NCBI GenBank assembly: GCA_041658185.1 | Contig: JBBAAR010000002.1 | Span: forward strand, 62,001-126,000 | Direction of reading: 5' to 3' | DNA: 64,000 nucleotides | Source: UBA8919 sp041658185 | GTDB lineage: Bacteria > Elusimicrobiota > UBA8919 | Shown: positions 25,644 to 34,962 of the stretch, in pieces | How the letters are laid out: the number at the start of each line of letters is the position of its first letter | Position numbering within the stretch: position 1 is the stretch's first letter | The notes under the pieces: generated by a model | What the model saw: only the letters and a program-made list of their open reading frames with translations | The model's database searches: none | Told to the model about the DNA's origin: nothing | Program-made: the position numbers and the translations under genes

Positions 25644-28097
25644 ATGTTCGCGTATATAGTTTCCTTAATCTTTTTGTGTACTCTGATAACATCAAATGCA
25701 ATTGCACAAAGTAAAGATGAGCGGGTATCAGGGTTTATTAAGTCGCAAGACATAAACCAAAAAATGCAAGGAATTTGTCTTGCATCAGCATACGGTATCA
25801 CTGTCGTATCTGATGAATTGATTAAATTGGTTGACCATAAGAAATCAGAAGTTAGAAAACTTGCTATTTGGTCGCTTGGCCGCCTGCAAGACAAAAATTC
25901 CACTGAAAAATTATGTAACCGGTTGAAAAAAGAAAAAAAATGGAGGCTCCGCTGGCAAATAATTGATTCCCTCACTAAAATTGGTGATCCTCGTTGTGTA
26001 CCTTTTATAACGGAATGTTTGAAAGATGGTTCCCCTGCAGTAAGAACTAAAGCCGCTTTCGCTCTCGCTTATTTTAATCAGCCGTCAGCAGGACCTGCTC
26101 TTCTTGCAAATATAGACGATGTATCTCTCTCTCCGATTTCAACGGATGTACTTTATTATTTTGAATATTGGTATGGTGGTTCCGGTGCAGCTTCTGCAAT
26201 TGCATTAGGAAAATTAAAAAACAAGGAATATACCGAACAACTTATAAAAAGATTGCATGGCCCAGAGAAAATTTTGAAATGTCCTGCCAGACCGAGAGAA
26301 CTTTCTGTTCTCAGACAAATTTATTGCGATGCTATAGCAGAGGCACTTGCTCTGACGGGTGATGAAAATGCTGCGGCTGCCCTTGTAAATGAAAAATTCG
26401 GTTCACCCACGTTCGGGCAGCAACTTGCATCTTCATTGAAGTCCGCTGTCAAACAAGGAGTAAAAATCGGTGTAGAAGAATCTCGTGATTCATATTCCAA
26501 ACAATCTACTAAACAATTTGGTATTATTTCTCCATCTCAAAATATTCAGGATCAATCAAAACTAAAAGTTAGTAAAAACGTATCAGTAGATTTGTCAAAG
26601 GGTATGGAAAAGAAAAAGCAAATTCAAAAGTCAAATCAAGACTGGCAAAAACCGGAATATTTAGAAGCAGAAGAAGAAGCAAAATATAATTCAGCAATAG
26701 AGTCACTAAAAAGAATGGGGCCCAACAGTTGTCAGGTTTTGATTGATTCTTTACAGGGACTCACAAATCCCGAGGAAATTAAACTTGCAATTTACCTGCT
26801 TGGTTATACGCAAAACAGTTCTTGCGTGCCTGTACTGTTGCGATATGTTCAACTACATTCAGATATGGAAATAGTGAAAGAAGCACTGGCAAGTTTAAGA
26901 TTTTACGACAGTGCCCATGTTAGAGAAGAACTTATGAAACTACTTGACGAAAAAGAAAAATCTCAGAGAACAGAATTGATTATAGGATATTTTGCTGACA
27001 AACAGGATATCAGGTGTATCCCCATAATTTTGAAAATGCTAAAGTCAGATAATTCTGCTTTGAAGGACTGTAGTATAAGAACCATTGAAAAATACACTAT
27101 TCCTGAAACTGATGAATACTTAATGAAAGCATATAAAAAAGAACTGGCATTTCAAGAAACTGAAGAACGCATTACAATAGTAAAAATATTGTCAACCAGG
27201 TATACCAAAAGTATTATTACTGATGCTACAGTCAGAGAAAAAATAAAAAATTTCCTTACTACAATAGCCAATAATCAGAATGAACTACAATCAATCAGGA
27301 TAATTTGTAAAACCGCAATAACGCCGGTTGTAACAACTCCGGTTGAAAAAGAAACTCAACCTGTAATAACCGATAATTTACTTAAAGAACGGTTAAAAAG
27401 TAAGAACACTTTTGTAAAGGCAGTAAAGACAATCAATGAGCAGAAAAGAGTCAATTTTATTCCTAATCTCGAAAACTTTTTGAAGAAAAAACCTACTTTC
27501 CCGAAATCTGAAAAACGTATTTATTTCGATTATGCAGAGGCAAGATATGAAATGGCGTTGAGTTTGGCTAATATGGATAATCTATGCGGGCAAAAATATA
27601 TCATAAAAGCGGCAAAACTTGCATGTAAGCAATCAACAATGGCTTCTGATGATAGTGTTACGACACGAGCAATGATATTGTTGTCTACTCAACAGGTTAA
27701 GAACGCTTGTAATACCCTCGCCAAAATCGCAAAAAGTGAAAAAGCGAGAATGTTCTACCGAAAAAAAGCAATAGAACTTCTCGTAAAATTTCCCAATGAC
27801 AAACTTGCATTTAAGACGCTTAAACACCTCTCAAAACATGAGAATTATGAAATTATGGGCGATGCGATGCTGTCACTTGGATTAATGAAGACAGAAAATT
27901 CTATCAAATTTCTCGGAAATAAATTGCGAAGCGATGATATAAAAACTCGAATAAGTGCAATCAATGGATTAAACGTTTCAGAACTTGAAATAGCAATTTA
28001 CCCTCTTGCTGATTGCGTATTGAATGATATCGTCGCTGATGTGAGGCAGAAAGCGGAAAATGCCATTACTGAAATCGCTTTAGCACAGAAAAAATGA
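25644..28097 (+). CDS. Exported HEAT-repeat protein
   Basis: 817 aa. Signal peptide of about 22 residues ending SNAIAQ. The mature chain is almost all HEAT/PBS-lyase-like repeats, for example KSEVRKLAIWSLGRLQDKN, PAVRTKAAFALAYF and KTRISAINGLNVSELE, with a charged linker near residues 290-345. Such solenoids bind proteins and, when exported, act as periplasmic scaffolds. The last codons overlap the next start (ATGA). Function unknown; the context with barrels and an M48 protease suggests envelope assembly or quality control (inference). Confidence 0.75.
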   Translation: MFAYIVSLIFLCTLITSNAIAQSKDERVSGFIKSQDINQKMQGICLASAYGITVVSDELIKLVDHKKSEVRKLAIWSLGRLQDKNSTEKLCNRLKKEKKWRLRWQIIDSLTKIGDPRCVPFITECLKDGSPAVRTKAAFALAYFNQPSAGPALLANIDDVSLSPISTDVLYYFEYWYGGSGAASAIALGKLKNKEYTEQLIKRLHGPEKILKCPARPRELSVLRQIYCDAIAEALALTGDENAAAALVNEKFGSPTFGQQLASSLKSAVKQGVKIGVEESRDSYSKQSTKQFGIISPSQNIQDQSKLKVSKNVSVDLSKGMEKKKQIQKSNQDWQKPEYLEAEEEAKYNSAIESLKRMGPNSCQVLIDSLQGLTNPEEIKLAIYLLGYTQNSSCVPVLLRYVQLHSDMEIVKEALASLRFYDSAHVREELMKLLDEKEKSQRTELIIGYFADKQDIRCIPIILKMLKSDNSALKDCSIRTIEKYTIPETDEYLMKAYKKELAFQETEERITIVKILSTRYTKSIITDATVREKIKNFLTTIANNQNELQSIRIICKTAITPVVTTPVEKETQPVITDNLLKERLKSKNTFVKAVKTINEQKRVNFIPNLENFLKKKPTFPKSEKRIYFDYAEARYEMALSLANMDNLCGQKYIIKAAKLACKQSTMASDDSVTTRAMILLSTQQVKNACNTLAKIAKSEKARMFYRKKAIELLVKFPNDKLAFKTLKHLSKHENYEIMGDAMLSLGLMKTENSIKFLGNKLRSDDIKTRISAINGLNVSELEIAIYPLADCVLNDIVADVRQKAENAITEIALAQKK

Positions 28098-29068
28098 ATA
28101 AAAAAATATTATTGTTCATTTTGATATCGCTGATAACTTCTAACTTATTCGGCTCTGACTTCATTCATATGAGTGAAGAGTGGAAGGCGAGGGTTGGCTT
28201 AGGTTACTACAACTACTCCAGTTCAAAGAAATTTGATCCGGATGGTAAAAAAGTTGCTTCTGGATATGACGAAAGCGAAACAAGAATCCCTATTACAATC
28301 AGTTATTGTGGTCTATATAAAAAATGGAAAAATCCGACTATGCTTCAGATAATTTTTGACTTCGTAAACCGTGAAAAAAAAGGAACTAATTTTAAAGCCA
28401 CCGGTTCGGGACTCGGTAACATTGAAGTTACCGGCAAAAAATGGCTTATGTATGATTACAAATGGCAACCGTCTGTTATATGGGGATTTTCATACAAGTT
28501 GCCTTTGGGAAAGAATCCTCTGGTAAACGAAGATTTTGATGTAAATAAAAAACTGGCTGTATCCGGTCCGCCTCCGGATTCCGGGGAATCGTATATTTCA
28601 TATGCAGGAGAAACATATTTGAATCTTACGGGCGGTATATCTATGAATAAAATCATAGGAATTTTTACTTTCGGTGCAGAAACAAGTTATACTTTTAGAT
28701 ACGGTCCATGGAGCTCCGAAAAAACTATAATCACATCCGGAGAAACCGTTCCAACGCCCAAAACAATTTATAATTTAGGAGATACTTTAAGATATAACGT
28801 TTATACCACTATTAAATTATCCAACAGAATATCATTAGAACTTGAGCATAAGTTGATAACAACGACAAAGACCACTGTTTACAACGGCGATACGGGTTTA
28901 ACGCGGAACATTCCTAACTCGGACTCAAATCTAGGAACATTATTGACAACAGTAGAATATAGATTTTCTCAATATATTAGTACGGCACTCAAATCCTCTA
29001 TTCCCGTGTTTGGTAAGAATGAACCTACAGGGAACAATTTTTCTCTTGCCACGCAAATAGAATGGTAG
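28094..29068 (+). CDS. Putative outer-membrane beta-barrel protein
   Basis: 324 aa with a signal peptide of about 20 residues. Alternating strands with aromatic ends run throughout, and the chain ends in LATQIEW, an aromatic C-terminus typical of barrels recognised by BamA. The motifs SSKKFDPDGKK...ETRIPI, GSGLGNIEV and KKLAVSGP recur in the C-terminal half of the last gene of the operon, so the two are paralogous. It resembles the broad MetA-pathway phenol-degradation-like porin group, but that match is uncertain. Confidence 0.65.
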   Translation: MNKKILLFILISLITSNLFGSDFIHMSEEWKARVGLGYYNYSSSKKFDPDGKKVASGYDESETRIPITISYCGLYKKWKNPTMLQIIFDFVNREKKGTNFKATGSGLGNIEVTGKKWLMYDYKWQPSVIWGFSYKLPLGKNPLVNEDFDVNKKLAVSGPPPDSGESYISYAGETYLNLTGGISMNKIIGIFTFGAETSYTFRYGPWSSEKTIITSGETVPTPKTIYNLGDTLRYNVYTTIKLSNRISLELEHKLITTTKTTVYNGDTGLTRNIPNSDSNLGTLLTTVEYRFSQYISTALKSSIPVFGKNEPTGNNFSLATQIEW

Positions 29069-29082
29069 TCAGGATTTTCACA

Positions 29083-29391
29083 ATGCATAAAAAACTAACT
29101 TATCTTGTAGTTACAGGATTACTAATAGCAACCTTTTCTTTAATAGAAGCGCAGCCCACTTCATCTACACCGACACAAGAAAAAAAATCATGGTATAAGA
29201 GAATTAAATCCGGCGACAAGATGAGCAAACGGTCACCGACTAGTACAACCGGTGTTCGTGGTGTTAATGAAGGCGCAAAACCTCTTGATGCCGGATTAAA
29301 AGATTACAAGTCACTGGCTAAAATTGAAGAAATAAAAATCAATAATTCAGAAGTTGAGAAATTTGTTATTGAAGGTAACTTAAATAAATGA
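29083..29391 (+). CDS. Small exported protein
   Basis: 102 aa, start chosen at the ATG after AGG. N-terminal signal peptide ending near IEAQP, then a Ser/Thr/Lys-rich low-complexity region. No domain recognised. It overlaps the M48 gene by ATGA, suggesting co-translation with the protease. Confidence 0.55.
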   Translation: MHKKLTYLVVTGLLIATFSLIEAQPTSSTPTQEKKSWYKRIKSGDKMSKRSPTSTTGVRGVNEGAKPLDAGLKDYKSLAKIEEIKINNSEVEKFVIEGNLNK

Positions 29392-30233
29392 AGATATCCG
29401 TCAATACAGTAATATGTATGGGTGTGATAGTAATTGTTTCTTATGTGCCTGGATTACCTATTGACATCGGATTAAGTGATATAGCATCAGCTGTATCAGC
29501 AGGTAGCAAAGTAACGAAAGGGAATATTCAGATTACCATAAAAGAAGAACAGGAAATCGGTAGAGAAACAGCAGCGAGTGTACTCGGCAGATATGAACTT
29601 TATGACGATACCGGCACGCAAAAATATGTTTCATTGGTCGGTTACACGCTTACGAAAAAAATATATCACAGCGATTATGACTTTAAATTCGGCGTCCTCA
29701 AAACAGATATCGTGAATGCCTTCGCCTGTCCCGGCGGATATGTTTTCATTACCACGGGATTATTAAAATTTCTTCAAAACGAAGCTCAACTTGCCGGTGT
29801 TCTTGCTCATGAAATCTCGCATATTACTCAACGCCACATAATCAAGGAAATAGAAAAATCTTACCGTACCTCGACACTTATAGAGGCATTACAAGATGTC
29901 TCAGGGGAAAAATACAGAGCATTAATAGGAGAAACAAGCAACCTGTCAACTATGATTTTGTTTAGAGGTCTCAACAAAAAAGATGAATATGAAGCGGATA
30001 TGCTGGGCATCAAATTAGTACATCAATGCGGATACGATGCTAATGAATTTGTTGAGTTCTTAAACCGTCTGAAAGTAGAAAGTAATACAGCGAAAACCGG
30101 AGATGCCGCTATTATTAGAACACATCCTAATATTAACGCAAGAATTAGAAAAATTACCAAACGTATACAAAAAAATAAATATAAAAAAGGAGAAAAAAAC
30201 GAAAGTCGATACCACAAGAATTTAGGTTTCTAA
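29388..30233 (+). CDS. M48-family zinc metalloprotease
   Basis: 281 aa. N-terminal hydrophobic segment (about 7-25). Then NAFACPGGYVFITTGLL and HEISHITQRH give the M48 signature, with the third ligand in KDEYEADMLGIKL. This is the BepA/LoiP-like periplasmic branch: these proteases degrade or help assemble outer-membrane proteins (family knowledge). Sitting between two barrel genes it is probably their quality-control enzyme. No TPR domain follows, unlike BepA. Confidence 0.85.
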   Translation: MKISVNTVICMGVIVIVSYVPGLPIDIGLSDIASAVSAGSKVTKGNIQITIKEEQEIGRETAASVLGRYELYDDTGTQKYVSLVGYTLTKKIYHSDYDFKFGVLKTDIVNAFACPGGYVFITTGLLKFLQNEAQLAGVLAHEISHITQRHIIKEIEKSYRTSTLIEALQDVSGEKYRALIGETSNLSTMILFRGLNKKDEYEADMLGIKLVHQCGYDANEFVEFLNRLKVESNTAKTGDAAIIRTHPNINARIRKITKRIQKNKYKKGEKNESRYHKNLGF

Positions 30234-30246
30234 TGGGAGGCAGAAA

Positions 30247-31761
30247 ATGCAAAGAAAAATTGTAGCGATGGTGTTTTCCTGTTTAGTTCTTTTGTTTGGA
30301 GTTTTTCAGTCGATAACTTTTGCACAGGTCGCTGCGAAGGAACAAACAAACTATATCTATGTGAAAGTGAAAGATGCCGCAGATAATCCGCTTCCAAATA
30401 CGACAATAAAAATTTTGTGGGAAGGACAAGAGATTGTAAAACGTCTTACAGACGAAAATGGTGAATATTGTTCTGACGATTTGGTATTAGATAAATACAC
30501 AGTAAAAGCGTGGAAACAAGACTATATTGCTGAAGAACAAGAGGTTAAACTGTCTTTTGGCGACCCTTTAGTGGTTAAATTCATAATGAAAAAAGAAGTA
30601 GCAAAAGAAGAAAAAGTGAAACCAAAGACTTCAGAAGCGGCGAAAAATGACAAAAACCCAACTATTCGTGAGGAAGCCAAAAAGGAAATTATTCGTGAGG
30701 AAGATAGAGTATTCAGCGGGCCTGATAAAACAAAGTTCAGTTTATTAAGGAAACAAAGTAAAGGAATTGATATTGATATAGGCCTTGAAGAATTCCGATT
30801 CCAGAGTACAAAAGTGTTTGATCCCAGCGGAAAATCTCTAAAAACAACATCTGATGTAACAGAAACTCGCAGTTCGCTAACTTCTGAGATATTCTTTGCA
30901 ACAAGAGGTATTTTCTTCCGAGAAGGACTTTACTCTTTGGGTTTAAAAATACCATATGTAAATCGGACAATCAAAGAGATAAACAGAGAATTATCCGGGA
31001 GCGGAATTGGAGATATTGGAGTTTCAATATCTGCACTTGAGATAGGAAAATTTGCAGGATATACATTAGATATAAATATTTTTCGCCCTGTAAGCAAAAG
31101 CTCTTTGGATGAGGGATTTGATTCTACTAAAGAACTTACGGTAACTGGTGCGGAATACGGCACAGGAAAGGATGATATTTTACGTACTGGTAGACCGGGT
31201 GGTTTTGAGATGACCCTGGGGCCAATAGTGAAAATTGGCCAAGTTTTTCTAAAAGTGGCAGGGAAAGGCCTTGATACATCACCAGAACCGGTAGAGCATG
31301 ATATAACTCCCACACCACTACTTTTGCCAGATGGTACTGTAATATGTAGATCTGGAACATATACAAGATACTATTACTTCGTGCCAACTCTTGGTTATGA
31401 ACTTATGGTGGCTTATATAACAAGAAAAGTTAACTGCGGAATTAGCTATAATCAGATGTCAACAAAAGGAACTTCTGAGTATGAAGATACAATTACTTAT
31501 ACAGATAAAAAGTACTCATCTTGGTTAACATGGTTATTAAAATTAGTCGATTCAGAATCTACAGGCGAAACGAAAGAAAAAAACAAAATTTCAGATTCTA
31601 ATTATTCGCTTACATATTGTGTCCCTTTTATTGAATATAAAATAACAGAATCATGGGGGATATCTGCTAAAGCCACAATTCCAATTTCAGGCAAGGACAC
31701 TCTTAATGGCAGTTCAATCAGTATTGCTACTTTGTGGAGATGGAAAAGTTGGTCGTTTTAA
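30247..31761 (+). CDS. Outer-membrane barrel protein with N-terminal carboxypeptidase-regulatory-like domain
   Basis: 504 aa. The signal peptide is identical to that of the first gene of this operon. Residues 35-115 form a CarboxypepD_reg-like Ig domain (VKVKDAADNPLPNTTIKI, RLTDENGEYCSD), followed by a Lys/Glu-rich linker. From about 165 the chain resembles the barrel encoded two genes upstream (STKVFDPSGKS, GSGIGDIGVS, STKELTVTGA) and ends in ATLWRWKSWSF. Likely outer membrane. Start supported by GGGAGG eight bases upstream. Confidence 0.7.
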   Translation: MQRKIVAMVFSCLVLLFGVFQSITFAQVAAKEQTNYIYVKVKDAADNPLPNTTIKILWEGQEIVKRLTDENGEYCSDDLVLDKYTVKAWKQDYIAEEQEVKLSFGDPLVVKFIMKKEVAKEEKVKPKTSEAAKNDKNPTIREEAKKEIIREEDRVFSGPDKTKFSLLRKQSKGIDIDIGLEEFRFQSTKVFDPSGKSLKTTSDVTETRSSLTSEIFFATRGIFFREGLYSLGLKIPYVNRTIKEINRELSGSGIGDIGVSISALEIGKFAGYTLDINIFRPVSKSSLDEGFDSTKELTVTGAEYGTGKDDILRTGRPGGFEMTLGPIVKIGQVFLKVAGKGLDTSPEPVEHDITPTPLLLPDGTVICRSGTYTRYYYFVPTLGYELMVAYITRKVNCGISYNQMSTKGTSEYEDTITYTDKKYSSWLTWLLKLVDSESTGETKEKNKISDSNYSLTYCVPFIEYKITESWGISAKATIPISGKDTLNGSSISIATLWRWKSWSF

Positions 31762-32050
31762 GTACCAGTGGTCTTGAAACTTGAAAAGAATGGAGAAAAT
31801 TAAAAAAATGAAGACGCTTGTACTATCTCAATAATTCGGTAACTTTTTGCTCTTTTTTTTCATGCAAATGTTAGGACTTCAAAACTTTATCTGAATAATC
31901 CTGCTGGACGGCAAATTTAAAATGACATAGACGATTATAATTGCGTCGTGGAACACCCTCCAAACCGGTCCCAAACAAGCGTAATTTGTCGTTTAGCACG
32001 GTTATTTAGGCAATTGAATATTTAATACAAAGATAATTAAAATCTCTGCT
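31762..32050. other. Intergenic stretch, no gene seen
   Basis: Between convergent transcription units. No start codon with a ribosome site, no tRNA and no strong hairpin is visible here. The text is A/T-rich with scattered short ORFs under 25 codons. Confidence 0.6.
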
Positions 32051-32088
32051 AAAAAAGCAGGGGGGCATGATTAAAATGCCGCCCCTGC
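32051..32088 (-). terminator. Terminator of the sigma-factor operon
   Basis: Read on the minus strand, GCAGGGGCGGCAT and ATGCCCCCCTGC form a 12-pair stem with one bulge, followed by six T. It closes the transcript that carries the sigma factor and the small Cys-containing gene. Confidence 0.75.
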
Positions 32089-32100
32089 TATCAGCGCGCG

Positions 32101-32268
32101 TTAGTGGAAAAAGTGAACCGGCCCGCTGTTTTTACATTTACGATATTCGATGTATTTTTTATTGCTACACCTGCAATTTCTCTTAAACAGATGAAAATTC
32201 TTCCTTTTTCGGGTTTCACCGATTGCCGGATTAAGACGAATAATATTCTGAAATTTCTGATGATGCAT
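32101..32268 (-). CDS. Small basic Cys-containing protein
   Basis: 55 aa. ATG is preceded by AAGGAG at five bases, 14 bases after the sigma-factor stop, so it is almost surely translated. Basic, with CRCSNKKYIEYRKCKNSG near the C-terminus; these three Cys could bind a metal. No family recognised. A longer in-frame reading upstream lies inside the sigma gene and has no ribosome site. Confidence 0.55.
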   Translation of the reverse strand: MHHQKFQNIIRLNPAIGETRKRKNFHLFKRNCRCSNKKYIEYRKCKNSGPVHFFH

Positions 32269-32282
32269 TATTTCTCCTTGGT

Positions 32283-33029
32283 TCAAAAACCATTTCCTCT
32301 TTTGACCTTTCGTATCAAAAAATTTATCCCGGCATTTTTTATTTTCCGAACGCTCTCCTTCGACAACCATGGCGACACTTCTTTTCTTATCTGTTCCAAT
32401 TTAAAAGGTCCTTTTTCTTTATAAGAACCAACGCCGAAATACATTTCCAGTATTTTTTTGTAAAGTTTGCCACTGTTACCTGCTTTTTTAGGTAAAGAAT
32501 CAAGCAACATCTCAATTTCACATCTATTCAATACTTCAGTTTCTAAATTTTCCCGTGAAGGAATAACTTCTTCATATGTAAGTGGCTTATCTTCCCCATT
32601 GTAATAAGCCGCCGCGCTTAAAGAAATAAATGAATATTTCATTCCGCCGTTCTCGTCCTTCCCATTTTTTTTGTCGCATTTGTTTTTTGATATTAATGGA
32701 GCAAGTTTATCAAATTCGTTTTTAATATAACCCTTAATATATTTTATGCTGTAAAAATACCAGGGACCTTTCTGGGAGTCATATTTATTTATTGCTTTAA
32801 CCAACGCCAAATTTCCGGCACCAATCAAGTCAAAAATATCAACTCCATTTTGATAGCAACTGTAACCCCATTTTTCAGCTTGCTGGCAAACAGTTTGTAA
32901 ATTGGACAATATAATTTGCTCATACGCTTGCTTATTTCCGTTTCTGGCAGTGACTAATAGCTGCTGGATCTGCTGCTCTGACAATTTTGGAAACTGCTTA
33001 ACATTACTGACGTACTCCATGTACTCCAT
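32283..33029 (-). CDS. Sigma-70-family RNA polymerase sigma factor
   Basis: 248 aa. AAGGAGG precedes ATG by seven bases. Region 2 is visible as DIFDLIGAGNLALVKAINKYD followed by YFYSIKYIKGYIKNEF. The C-terminal half (LPKKAGNSGKLYKKILEMYFG ... LSKESVRKIKNAGINFLIRKV) is region-4-like with an HTH. A loop containing KKNGKDENGG separates the two. No region 1.1 is present. Its regulon is unknown; the neighbouring accessory genes are candidates. A terminator-like hairpin sits just before its ribosome site, implying attenuation. Confidence 0.8.
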   Translation of the reverse strand: MEYMEYVSNVKQFPKLSEQQIQQLLVTARNGNKQAYEQIILSNLQTVCQQAEKWGYSCYQNGVDIFDLIGAGNLALVKAINKYDSQKGPWYFYSIKYIKGYIKNEFDKLAPLISKNKCDKKNGKDENGGMKYSFISLSAAAYYNGEDKPLTYEEVIPSRENLETEVLNRCEIEMLLDSLPKKAGNSGKLYKKILEMYFGVGSYKEKGPFKLEQIRKEVSPWLSKESVRKIKNAGINFLIRKVKRGNGF

Positions 33030-33054
33030 AACTCTTCCTCCTTTTTTCCGAAAT

Positions 33055-33086
33055 AAAAAAAGCCCCGCTACGATGTAGCAAGTGCT
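33055..33086 (-). terminator. Leader terminator-like hairpin before the sigma gene
   Basis: On the minus strand AGCACTTGCTAC and GTAGCGGGGCT pair around the loop ATC, then seven T follow. It lies about 25 bases upstream of the sigma start codon, so it would stop the sigma transcript unless prevented. Confidence 0.6.
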
Positions 33087-33115
33087 TTCTCATGTCTCGA
33101 CCTTTATTTTTTACT

Positions 33116-33241
33116 TCATTGTGTTCCAAAATAAGTTGATATTACGCTTCCGTTTGTCATAATTAAATATTTTAGCTGACCGACGGATGCGCCATCGCCC
33201 ATCCCCTTGATTTTTCCTGGAAAAGAAGTATAATTCTCATA
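33116..33241 (-). other. Possible gene remnant or leader peptide upstream of the sigma factor
   Basis: The minus strand is open for about 40 codons and reads plausible protein text (YENYTSFPGKIKGMGDG, QLKYLIMTNGSVISTYFG). No ATG with a ribosome site begins it; the only internal ATG is in GKIKGM. It may be a decayed gene end or a short leader ORF in the sigma transcript. Confidence 0.25.
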
Positions 33242-33274
33242 AAGTATTGATTGTTGATTTTAGTTTGTTGAAAT

Positions 33275-34748
33275 ATGAAATATAAAATATTTATAAGTGC
33301 TAATCAAAAAGAACTTCGCGAGGAACGGTTCGCAATAAATGATGTTATAAACGATAATGCAACCTTGCGTCAATGTTTTGATGTATTCCTTTTTGAAAAT
33401 CTTCCTGCAAAGGGGAAATCGCCATCTACTGAATACTTAAAGAATGTTGCCAATAGTGATATTTATATGGGCATCATCGGTATGAGTTATGGCGACAAAA
33501 GTAATGATGGTTTTTCTGCCACAGAGCAAGAGTTCCAACATTTCCTGAAAACAAAGCCAACCGGTGAAATTATTATCTTTGTTAAAGGTGATTCTAAAGA
33601 AGATGTTAAACGGGATAAGGGCACTCAAAGTTTTGTTAAAACGGTCAAGGCATCACTCATTTATAAAAGGTTTCACAATATAGATGAATTAAAAACGCAG
33701 GTGCTTAATAGTTTGATTTCGTTTTTGGATGATAAGGGTGAAATAAGTAAGGGGCCATTTGACAAATCGGTGCGGTGTGATGTCGGCTATGAGGTAATAG
33801 ACGAGCAAACAATAAAAGATTTCTTAGAGAAGCGGGCTGTTAAATTAAAAGTTGCCGTTCCGGAAATTGCGGTAAAAGATTTTCTTATCGATACCTTAAA
33901 AATAGTCAAAAAAGAAAATGATGTGTTCCACCCTACGAATGCGGCCATCCTTTTTTTTGGCAGTAATCCTTCAGAATTAATCACGCATCATGAAATTCGC
34001 ATTGCCCGATTTAGAGGTACTACACGATCAGAGTTTATCGATTCGCAGGAAATCAAAGGATCGATTTACAAGATGCTCGAAGAGGTAAAGGTTTTTTTCT
34101 TACGAAATACACGTCTGGCAAATAAAATTGTTGAATTTGAGCGGGTTGACATTCCGGAATATCCTTTTGAGGCAATACGCGAAGCAGTTATTAATGCGAT
34201 TGCTCACCGACTACAATCGCCGGGGTGCTCCTATCATGGTATCTATCTTCGACGATCGTGTTGAAGTAAGAAATCCCGGCGGTCTTTTGCCCGGACTTAA
34301 TATTATGAAATTGGAAGGCAACCATCAAACGAGAAACGAAATGATCTGTAATATTTTTCATGAAACCAAGGATATGGAACGGTTTGGGACCGGGATTGGT
34401 AAAATGAAAAAACTCATGAAAGAACATGGGCTGAGAACTCCGGAACTCTCAGAAGAAGGCGACTTTTTTGTTGTTAAATTTTATGGTCCGGGGGATAAGA
34501 TTCTGGATTTGGTTCCCAGCATTCCAGAAGAACGACGGACCGACCTTAGAAAGATTGGTTTGAACGAAAGACAAATAGAAGCATTGAGATTGATGTTAAA
34601 TGAAAGTCAGACATTTTCAAATAGAAAATATAGGGATATGTTTAAAGTTACTAATAAAACCGCGGCTACTGATTTAAACAGTCTAGTTCAGAAAGAAATG
34701 GCACAAGTCAAAGGTAAGGGAAGAAACGTTACATATTTCGCTAAGTAA
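33275..34748 (+). pseudogene. DUF4062 plus AlbA/RecG-like ATP-binding protein, frameshifted
   Basis: The first frame (to about 34215) starts MKYKIFISANQKELREERFA, a DUF4062 domain. It continues into a Schlafen/AlbA_2-associated region ending AIREAVINAIAH, where the expected next residues RDYNRRG appear only in another frame (DYNRRGAPIMVSIFDDRVEV onward, to 34748). Two bases are missing in CACCGACTAC relative to the CACCGNGACTAC needed. The second frame ends in a winged-helix domain. Intact homologues are regulatory or defence-associated proteins. A sequencing error or programmed frameshift cannot be excluded. It lies at the left edge of the defence island. Confidence 0.7.
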
Positions 34749-34835
34749 TTACACGATTGAGATGAAAAATACACGAATAATTACACGATTCTTTTTACAC
34801 GATTAAGACAGGTATTACACGATAAATTACACGAT
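34749..34835. repeat. Five direct copies of TTACACGAT
   Basis: Exact copies begin at 34749, 34781, 34795, 34815 and 34827, with a sixth degenerate one near 34769. They start at the stop region of the frameshifted gene. They may be a decayed tandem coding repeat of its C-terminus, or protein-binding iterons. Confidence 0.7.
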
Positions 34836-34875
34836 TTCTCTTGAATTTGTGAACATACATATCACGAAAGCGGAG

Positions 34876-34952
34876 AAAATGTCATGAAAAATAATTGTCC
34901 CTAAAAAGTAAAAAATGTCCTTTAAAATCGGAAAATGTCTGTAAAAATGTCC
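34876..34952. repeat. Repeated AAAATGTC motif upstream of the helicase gene
   Basis: Four AAAATGTC copies and one AATTGTCC variant are spaced 12-20 bases apart, ending 10 bases before the helicase ATG. The helicase itself has no good Shine-Dalgarno, so these may be operator sites or remnants of a coding linker. Confidence 0.5.
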
Positions 34953-34962
34953 GAAATAAAAT

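Noticed and set aside
34749..34835. CRISPR array
   Set aside because: Units are only nine bases and spacing varies from 12 to 32 bases; no Cas gene is present.
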